Origin: an uncultured Lachnospiraceae bacterium
Lineage (GTDB): Bacteria > Bacillota_A > Clostridia > Lachnospirales > Lachnospiraceae
NCBI GenBank assembly: GCA_902795985.1
Contig: CADBNG010000085.1
Coordinates: 1 to 9,575 of the forward strand
Length of the DNA stretch: 9,575 nucleotides
Reading direction: 5' to 3'
The translations under genes and the position numbers were made by a program. The first letter of the stretch is position 1. Each line of letters begins with the position of its first letter. The notes under the pieces are model-generated. The model did no database searches, was not told the DNA's origin, and saw nothing but the letters and a program-made list of their open reading frames with translations. Of this stretch, positions 4,920-9,575 are shown in pieces.

Positions 4920-7343
4920 ATGGCGGAACATGCCGGAAACCGATGGTACAAATGCGATTTACATCTTCATACCATGTCCAGCAAATGTTATCTGGACAAG
5001 GAAGATACGCCCCGGGACTGGGTCCGGCGCGCGCTGGAGCAGGGAATTACAGTCGCTGCCGTCACCGACCATAACGATTACCGGGGGATCAGCGCCGTTA
5101 TGGAAGAAGGCCGCGAACAGGGGCTTGCCGTTTTTCCGGGTGTCGAGATTACCTGTGATTCCAACAAGATCCATATTCTGGTGCTGTTTGATACCCACAA
5201 ACACGCGGACACGGTCCGGGATTTCCTGAACCGCTGCGATATCGACAGCGAACACATCGGCGATCCCGACGGCACCAGCCTCGGTGTTTTCGAGATCTGT
5301 GAAATCGCGAAAAAACGGGGCGCCCTGGTCATTGCCGCCCATATCGACGAATTCAATTCCATCAGCGGGATGAATCCGGCCAATCTCGACAAGCTGTTTG
5401 ACGGAGGTTATATCGACGCCGTCCAGGTTTCCAATGTTCCTGTCTGGAGGAAATATGAAGCCGACAAAGACGCGGATGCCATGCAGAAAGCGCTGAGCGA
5501 TAAATACGGGCCGGACGCGACGCCCCAGGAGGTGGATCGCTGGCGGAAATGCTACAACCGGGCCAAAGCGGCCGGACTGCCCATGCTGGCCTTTTCCGAC
5601 AACCCCCGCGCTTATGGAGAAAGCAAGCATGGCCTCTGGGGTATCGGCTCCGTTTACACCTGGATCCAGATGGACGACGTGGTGAACCTGGAAAGCATCC
5701 GGCAATCGCTGCTCGCCCCGGAAAGCCGGATCCGCATGATGTACGACAGCGAAAACGAACCCCGGACCGAATCCGATTTCTGGATTCGTTCCCTGGAGGT
5801 GCGCAGAACGAAACTGAATCCCCACGCGCCGATTCATCTGGACTTCAACCCCCAGCTGAACTGCATTATCGGCGGCCGGGGCAGCGGAAAAACCGCGCTG
5901 GTATGGCTCCTTGCGGGAGTCTACCGCCAGTTCCCTGAAGCGCTTCGCTCCCGTATTCTTTCGGAGCAGAAGAATTTTTATACCCTTGCCGGGGAGGACG
6001 AACGGGGGATTTTCCTGGAAGATTCCGAAATTGAAATCCGCTTCTCCTGGTTCGGCGAATCCTGGCGCCTGGTGGTATCCGACATCCGGGATATCCATGA
6101 CCAGAAATACACCTTCTACCGGACCGATCCCGAAACCGGGGAAGAAGTACCCGAAAACCGTGATTATCTTCTTTCCTCCACCGGTTTTCCGGCCCAGGTC
6201 CTGACGCACCGGATGATCAATGAAATCGGCATGACCCCGGGCGCGCTTCTGGACTGCGCCGATATGTCCATCAGCGACATGCATATTCTGAAAGCCAGAA
6301 AGGAATACTATCTGGATGAACTTTCGACCCTTTCCGCAAGGCTTCATGCCGAAGAAAACTTTCTCGCGAACGAAGCCCGTGTGAAGGCTGAACTGGACTG
6401 GTTCCGGCAGATGGAAAAAGCCGGATCGCCGGAAGCCGCCCGGCATCTTCCGGCCCTTATCGAGTCCCGTCAGGAAGCCCTGCAGATGATGGAGTCCCGC
6501 CGGAGCAATATCCAGTCGCTGCAGGACAAACGCCGCGAATTGATGGAAAAATACGAAGAATGCCTCCGGGAAATCCGAAGCGCCAGGGAAAGCTATCTGG
6601 AATATGCCCTTTCATACGACGATAACTACCGTATCGACCTCAAGCCTTTCGCCAGCCGGGAATCCTTCCATTCGATGAGGAAAGAGATGCTCCCGGGTGA
6701 TCCGGCTCTTCTGTCCGGCGATATCCGGACTCTGGAAAACGCCCTGTTCTCCGGACAGAACGGTGTGAAACAGTATACGGATCTCCTGCTGCTGGCAAGA
6801 AGCGGCCGGAATGCTCAGGACGAATCCGGCGAACCACCGTTTACACCGTATTTCACCCATCTCATCCGGAAAATGAAGGACATCGATTTTGAACGCCTGC
6901 TTCTTTTCCGACCGGAAGACGAACTGCTGGTGTTCTACCGCCCGGACGGCGTAAAAAAGTATTTCCCGCTGACAAACGCTTCCTCCGGCGAAAAGGCAAC
7001 GGCTGTCTTCTCCTTCCTGCTGGCCGGAAACGCGACCCCGCTGATTGTCGACCAGCCGGAAGACGATATGGACAACCGGATCATTTATGAGGAAGTGGTC
7101 CGGAAGCTGAAAAAAGCCAAAGACCGCCGTCAGCTGATCATCGTGACCCATAACGCGAATATTGCCATCAATACCGATCCGGAAATGATCCTCTCAATGG
7201 ATTCCCACAGCAAGTTCGTGAGAGTTAAAATGCAGGGCAGCGCCGACAACGACGCCGTCCGTCATGAAGTCTGCGATATACTGGAAGGCACCGAAAAGGC
7301 TTTTCTTCAGCGGGCGCGGAAATATCATCTTCAGACGGAATGA
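4920..7343 (+). CDS. PHP-domain phosphoesterase fused to SMC/ABC-type ATPase (TrlF-like)
   Basis: 807 residues. The N-terminal PHP domain (about 9-245) has KCDLHLHT with H15 and H17, VTDHND (48-53), PGVEI with E76, H85, AAHID with H141 and FSDN with D227: the metal-binding set of PHP phosphoesterases, except that the usual DxH end reads DNP (H237 may substitute). A linker YTWIQMDD leads into the ATPase: Walker A GGRGSGKT (318-325), a helical/coiled stretch (about 465-570), signature-like SSGEK (688-692), Walker B LIVDQPEDD (708-716) and H-loop IIVTHNAN (740-747). This split-ATPase order is that of SMC/ABC-like proteins; the pairing with PHP is the architecture I know as TrlF-family. A cytoplasmic ATP-gated nuclease or phosphoesterase is the likely activity, by family inference. 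Relatives occur in accessory and defence regions. It has its own promoter and a downstream hairpin, so it is monocistronic. Family call is firm, function is not. Confidence 0.9.
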   Translation: MAEHAGNRWYKCDLHLHTMSSKCYLDKEDTPRDWVRRALEQGITVAAVTDHNDYRGISAVMEEGREQGLAVFPGVEITCDSNKIHILVLFDTHKHADTVRDFLNRCDIDSEHIGDPDGTSLGVFEICEIAKKRGALVIAAHIDEFNSISGMNPANLDKLFDGGYIDAVQVSNVPVWRKYEADKDADAMQKALSDKYGPDATPQEVDRWRKCYNRAKAAGLPMLAFSDNPRAYGESKHGLWGIGSVYTWIQMDDVVNLESIRQSLLAPESRIRMMYDSENEPRTESDFWIRSLEVRRTKLNPHAPIHLDFNPQLNCIIGGRGSGKTALVWLLAGVYRQFPEALRSRILSEQKNFYTLAGEDERGIFLEDSEIEIRFSWFGESWRLVVSDIRDIHDQKYTFYRTDPETGEEVPENRDYLLSSTGFPAQVLTHRMINEIGMTPGALLDCADMSISDMHILKARKEYYLDELSTLSARLHAEENFLANEARVKAELDWFRQMEKAGSPEAARHLPALIESRQEALQMMESRRSNIQSLQDKRRELMEKYEECLREIRSARESYLEYALSYDDNYRIDLKPFASRESFHSMRKEMLPGDPALLSGDIRTLENALFSGQNGVKQYTDLLLLARSGRNAQDESGEPPFTPYFTHLIRKMKDIDFERLLLFRPEDELLVFYRPDGVKKYFPLTNASSGEKATAVFSFLLAGNATPLIVDQPEDDMDNRIIYEEVVRKLKKAKDRRQLIIVTHNANIAINTDPEMILSMDSHSKFVRVKMQGSADNDAVRHEVCDILEGTEKAFLQRARKYHLQTE

Positions 7344-7371
7344 TTATTATGGCAGAACCTTATGGCAAAAG

Positions 7372-7396
7372 CAGCGGCAGGGAATCCCTGCCGCTG
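7372..7396. terminator. Bidirectional terminator between convergent genes
   Basis: CAGCGGCAGGG (7372-7382) pairs without mismatch with CCCTGCCGCTG (7386-7396): an 11-bp GC-rich stem with a 3-nt loop. On the minus strand it is followed by CTTTTG, and on the plus strand by TATTATT, so both tails are short. It sits between the stop of the PHP-ATPase and the stop of the YgiN-like gene and probably ends both units. Confidence 0.78.
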
Positions 7397-7429
7397 TATT
7401 ATTCCGCTTCTTTCTTCTGAAGGCCAGCT

Positions 7430-7720
7430 TTAAAGCTCTTCCTTATAGATCTCCAGCCTTGTCGGCTCCGCCATCATTTCTCCCAGCTGCGGAATGATCC
7501 GGGTGAAGTGCTCGCTCTTAAGATGCGCCTGCAGGGCCTCTTCGGTTTCCCAGCATTCGATCATGGCGCAGAAATCCGGATCTTTTACGTCCAGGCAGTA
7601 CTGGTAGGAAATGTTTCCCGGCTCTTTGCGGGTCGCCGCGATCAGCTCCTTTAAGAGTTCGAATGCAGCTTCCCTGCATTCCGGTTTTAAATGATCTCTT
7701 GCTACAACACGAAATGCCAT
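7430..7720 (-). CDS. Small YgiN-like / antibiotic biosynthesis monooxygenase-fold protein
   Basis: 96 residues from ATG 7720. The sequence MAFRVVARDHLKPE, then RKEPGNISYQY (31-41), IECWETEEALQAHLKSEHF (54-72) follows the ABM/YgiN pattern: a first beta strand, the EPGN-x-x-Y turn, and the E-x-W...H...SEHF end. These are dimeric ferredoxin-fold proteins of about 95-105 residues; some are quinol or heme-related monooxygenases, many have no known substrate. GGAGG at 7729-7733 lies 8 bases before ATG 7720, so the ATG at 7738, which overlaps that site, is rejected. The start follows the PAP2 stop by 30 bases, so it is probably the last gene of the operon before the 7372-7396 hairpin. Cytoplasmic; substrate unknown. 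Confidence 0.88.
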   Translation of the reverse strand: MAFRVVARDHLKPECREAAFELLKELIAATRKEPGNISYQYCLDVKDPDFCAMIECWETEEALQAHLKSEHFTRIIPQLGEMMAEPTRLEIYKEEL

Positions 7721-7728
7721 AATATTTA

Positions 7729-7733
7729 CCTCC
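7729..7733 (-). promoter_or_regulatory. Ribosome binding site deciding the YgiN-like start
   Basis: The minus strand reads GGGAGG with 8 bases to ATG 7720. The alternative ATG at 7738 would place this site inside the coding sequence and has no site of its own. Confidence 0.8.
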
Positions 7734-7750
7734 CGCATATCGCTGTTTTG

Positions 7751-8446
7751 TTATGATACCGCTGCTCTTTTTCTTTCTCTTCTCCCGCCCGGATCAAGCC
7801 GGTTCATGAGAATGTAACACACAATGGCAATTCCGACACCGCTGAACAGATCCACTATATAATGCTGCTTTGTCAGAAGGGTCGACAGGCAGATCAATAT
7901 GGCAAGGATCAGGGAATAGATCTTGTATCCCTTCGAAATCTCCTCCTGTTTCCGGATTCCCAGATAGCTGTAAGTGCTGACAAGGCAATGATACGACGGA
8001 AACAGGTTATAGGCAATTTTTCCTCCGTCGGCGGAATAAACAAAGGCCAGCATCCGGTTGAAAATCCCGGTACGTCCCGCGAAGTCCATCAGTCCTTCTT
8101 CCGTACGGTCCATATAGGTCGGGACAAAGACAAAAAACACGAAACCGATCAGGATTGCCAGGAAATACCCGCAAAGATAATTGATAAGGTTCCGTTTTTT
8201 CGTCGCATAAACCGCAACCGGCGCGCAGACCCAGAAGAAATAGGCATAAAGATAGATTACCGCGAAAAAGGGAACGATCGGGAACAGATCGTCCAGCGCC
8301 GGGATTTTCCATTTAAAAGCATAGGCATTTGTGCCCAGCATGGCGCTGAGCTTCGTGCCCAGGAAATACAGCCCGAACTGAATGGCAAAAAGCGCAATAC
8401 CAAGCAGTATACCCTTTAACCTGATTTTCTTAAACATATTCAACAT
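7751..8446 (-). CDS. PAP2-superfamily membrane phosphatase
   Basis: 231 residues. Several hydrophobic segments (about 12-30, 56-80, 91-109, 176-192, 200-215) mark an integral membrane protein. The PAP2 catalytic motifs are FPSYH (149-153) and, after a helix, TKQHYIVD (192-199) with H195 and D199, in the order seen in the PAP2_3/inositol-phosphorylceramide-synthase-like branch; the first motif (K...RP) is not clear. The role would be dephosphorylation or transfer of a lipid or isoprenoid phosphate at the membrane, substrate unknown. ATG 8446 follows the stop of the P1 peptidase by 17 bases and has AAGGA about 11 nt upstream; ATG 8437 is a less likely alternative. A longer frame to 8692 only overlaps the peptidase gene, is Arg/Gly/Ser-rich, and was rejected. 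The C-terminus is basic (RRERKR). Confidence 0.88.
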   Translation of the reverse strand: MLNMFKKIRLKGILLGIALFAIQFGLYFLGTKLSAMLGTNAYAFKWKIPALDDLFPIVPFFAVIYLYAYFFWVCAPVAVYATKKRNLINYLCGYFLAILIGFVFFVFVPTYMDRTEEGLMDFAGRTGIFNRMLAFVYSADGGKIAYNLFPSYHCLVSTYSYLGIRKQEEISKGYKIYSLILAILICLSTLLTKQHYIVDLFSGVGIAIVCYILMNRLDPGGRRERKRAAVS

Positions 8447-8463
8447 ATCGGTTTTTTTCCTTT

Positions 8464-9429
8464 TCAGGCATGAAAATCTTTCGCGGAAAGATACCCGTAT
8501 GCGCTGTCTGCATTCATCACAGCCCTTTTGATGGCCTCGCTCATGACTTCCGCGGCCAGAACTCCCGCCAGATCCTGATCGGCTTTTACCTCTCCGACGG
8601 AAACCGCATAGATGCTGTCGCCGTCCACGGAGGTGTGGACCGGACGAATGGACCTTGCGTATCCGTCCTGGGCCATTCCGGCAATTTTGCACAGCTGGGA
8701 TTTGTTAAAAGCCGCGTTCGTGATGACAACACCCAGGGTGGTATTGTCCGTGAAGCGGTTCTCTTTCACCTCTGTGCTCTGCTTCATGAACTCTGCTGTA
8801 TCGCGAAACGCTGTCCTGTCCTCTGTGAGGAGGCCGGCGATCTTTTCCCCGGTCTTCCAGTCAAAGATATCGCCAAGGGCATTAACGGCAGCGACTGCCC
8901 CGATCTTCAGTTCCCCGATCTGTACTGCGTAACTGCCGATCCCGGTTTTCATGCAGGTATCCATCCCGCCGATTTTTCCGACTGTCGCTCCGCAGCCGGC
9001 CCCGTAGTTCCCGTCCCGGTAATTCGGGGATTCCAGCGCCAGGCGGGCCGCTTCATAACCCATTTTTCGGTCCGGCCGGACGGCAGCGGAGGCAACCGTC
9101 AGGTCAAACAGGCAGGACTGGACCACCAGCGGAACCTTTGCCGCGCCGGTGTCAAAGCCGATGTCCTGCTGCTCCAGATATTCCATCACGCCGCCTGCCG
9201 CTTCGAGGCCGAAGGCGCTCCCGCCTGCCAGAACGATCGCGTGGACCACCTGCGCAGCCGTGAGCGGATCCAGCAGCGCGCTCTCACGGGAGGCCGGCCC
9301 GCCGCCCCGGATATCCAGCCCGGCCGGCATTCCTTCTTTGCTGATCAGGACCGTACAACCTGTACCGGCCTCTTTATTTTCCGTCTGACCGATCCAGACC
9401 GGCCCGATCTCTGTGATGGGAATTTCCAT
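8464..9429 (-). CDS. P1-family (S58, DmpA/NylC-like) peptidase
   Basis: 321 residues, the usual length. The sequence carries RGGGPASRE (41-49), the family's VLAGGSAFGLEAAGGV segment, GYEAA, NYGAGCGATVGK, and, before the central cleavage point, RFTDNTTLGVVITNAAFNK. In this family an internal bond is self-cleaved just before a catalytic nucleophile; here that would be N229-T230 (NylC-like Asn-Thr). Known members are aminopeptidases, beta-aminopeptidases or amide-oligomer hydrolases, so the natural substrate cannot be set from sequence. No signal peptide: cytoplasmic. AGGAG lies 9 bases before ATG 9429. It follows the stop of the upstream partial gene by 37 bases and precedes the PAP2 gene by 17, so it is in one operon with them. 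Confidence 0.93.
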   Translation of the reverse strand: MEIPITEIGPVWIGQTENKEAGTGCTVLISKEGMPAGLDIRGGGPASRESALLDPLTAAQVVHAIVLAGGSAFGLEAAGGVMEYLEQQDIGFDTGAAKVPLVVQSCLFDLTVASAAVRPDRKMGYEAARLALESPNYRDGNYGAGCGATVGKIGGMDTCMKTGIGSYAVQIGELKIGAVAAVNALGDIFDWKTGEKIAGLLTEDRTAFRDTAEFMKQSTEVKENRFTDNTTLGVVITNAAFNKSQLCKIAGMAQDGYARSIRPVHTSVDGDSIYAVSVGEVKADQDLAGVLAAEVMSEAIKRAVMNADSAYGYLSAKDFHA

Positions 9430-9466
9430 GCTGCAGTTCTCCTGTCATCTTTGCGTTAATGCGCGC

Positions 9467-9575
9467 TTAAATAGTGAAGTCCTCTTTAACCGTCATCAGA
9501 TCAATAAACTGTACTTCCGCTTCTTCCAGATGGAAAACTTTCAGCGTCCAGCCGTTTTCCTCGTAGAGCTTTTTC
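9467..9575 (-). CDS. 3' end of an unrecognised gene (starts outside window)
   Basis: Only the last 35 codons and the TAA at 9467-9469 are inside the window. The visible tail (KKLYEENGWTLKVFHLEEAE, then VQFIDLMTVKEDFTI) is acidic and mixed alpha/beta-like, with no membrane segment or recognisable motif. The stop is 37 bases before the peptidase start, on the same strand and without a terminator between, so it is likely the upstream gene of the same operon. I do not recognise the family. Confidence 0.7.
   Translation of the reverse strand, partial: KKLYEENGWTLKVFHLEEAEVQFIDLMTVKEDFTI

Noticed and set aside
4959..6446. 495-codon minus-strand reading frame opposite the PHP-ATPase
   Set aside because: Antisense to a well-supported gene; its composition follows from the codon use of that gene, and it lacks domains or a ribosome binding site.
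8447..8692. N-terminal extension of the PAP2 gene to ATG 8692
   Set aside because: The extra 82 residues are Arg/Gly/Ser-rich, lie over the peptidase gene in another frame, and the ATG at 8446 has its own upstream AAGGA.
8470..9459. 329-codon plus-strand reading frame opposite the P1 peptidase
   Set aside because: Mirror of the peptidase gene; no start signal and no family match.
1..9575. tRNA, rRNA, riboswitch or insertion-sequence features
   Set aside because: I found no tRNA cloverleaf, no conserved riboswitch core, no transposase motif and no terminal inverted repeats with target duplications. Subtle structured RNAs would need a covariance-model search.

Overview
The window looks like a chromosomal stretch of a gut- or rumen-type Clostridia (Bacillota). 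Supporting this are strong GGAGG-type ribosome binding sites, moderate GC, a Gram-positive KTGD-type cell-wall-anchor remnant, and gene families common in Lachnospiraceae/Oscillospiraceae-like genomes. No rRNA or tRNA gene and no taxon-defining marker is present, so nothing finer than class is claimed.

Left third (1-2983). A minus-strand gene enters from the left edge and starts at 2589. It encodes at least 863 residues: an N-terminal TIR domain, one membrane segment, an Asn-rich heptad coiled coil, and a long beta-propeller-like C-terminal part. Upstream of it (2590-2957) is an AT-rich gap with one weak small-ORF candidate and a possible promoter. A terminator hairpin at 2958-2983 then closes the next minus-strand unit.

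Middle (2984-7396). The unit behind that terminator holds a decayed C-terminal end of a cell-wall-anchored surface protein (about 3010-3255) and a PcfJ-like protein (3256-4581). From 4582 to 4919 lies a divergent control region. It carries three tandem palindromic repeats (cores of the form GGGACTGTCCC) and a well-formed sigma-A promoter reading right. That promoter drives an 807-residue PHP-phosphoesterase/SMC-type ATPase (4920-7343, TrlF-like), the best candidate here for a defence-type nuclease. A perfect 11-bp hairpin at 7372-7396 separates it from the convergent operon.

Right third (7430-9575). A minus-strand operon reads leftward: the 3' end of an unrecognised gene, a P1-family (S58, DmpA/NylC-like) peptidase, a PAP2-superfamily membrane phosphatase, and a small YgiN-like monooxygenase-fold protein. 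This block looks like ordinary housekeeping or peripheral metabolism.

The accessory-looking part is 1-7396: a membrane TIR protein, a PcfJ-like gene, palindromic repeats, a broken surface-protein gene and a PHP-ATPase. Whether the TIR protein, PcfJ-like protein and PHP-ATPase work together is inference only. The TIR gene has its own unit, and the other two are divergent around one control region.
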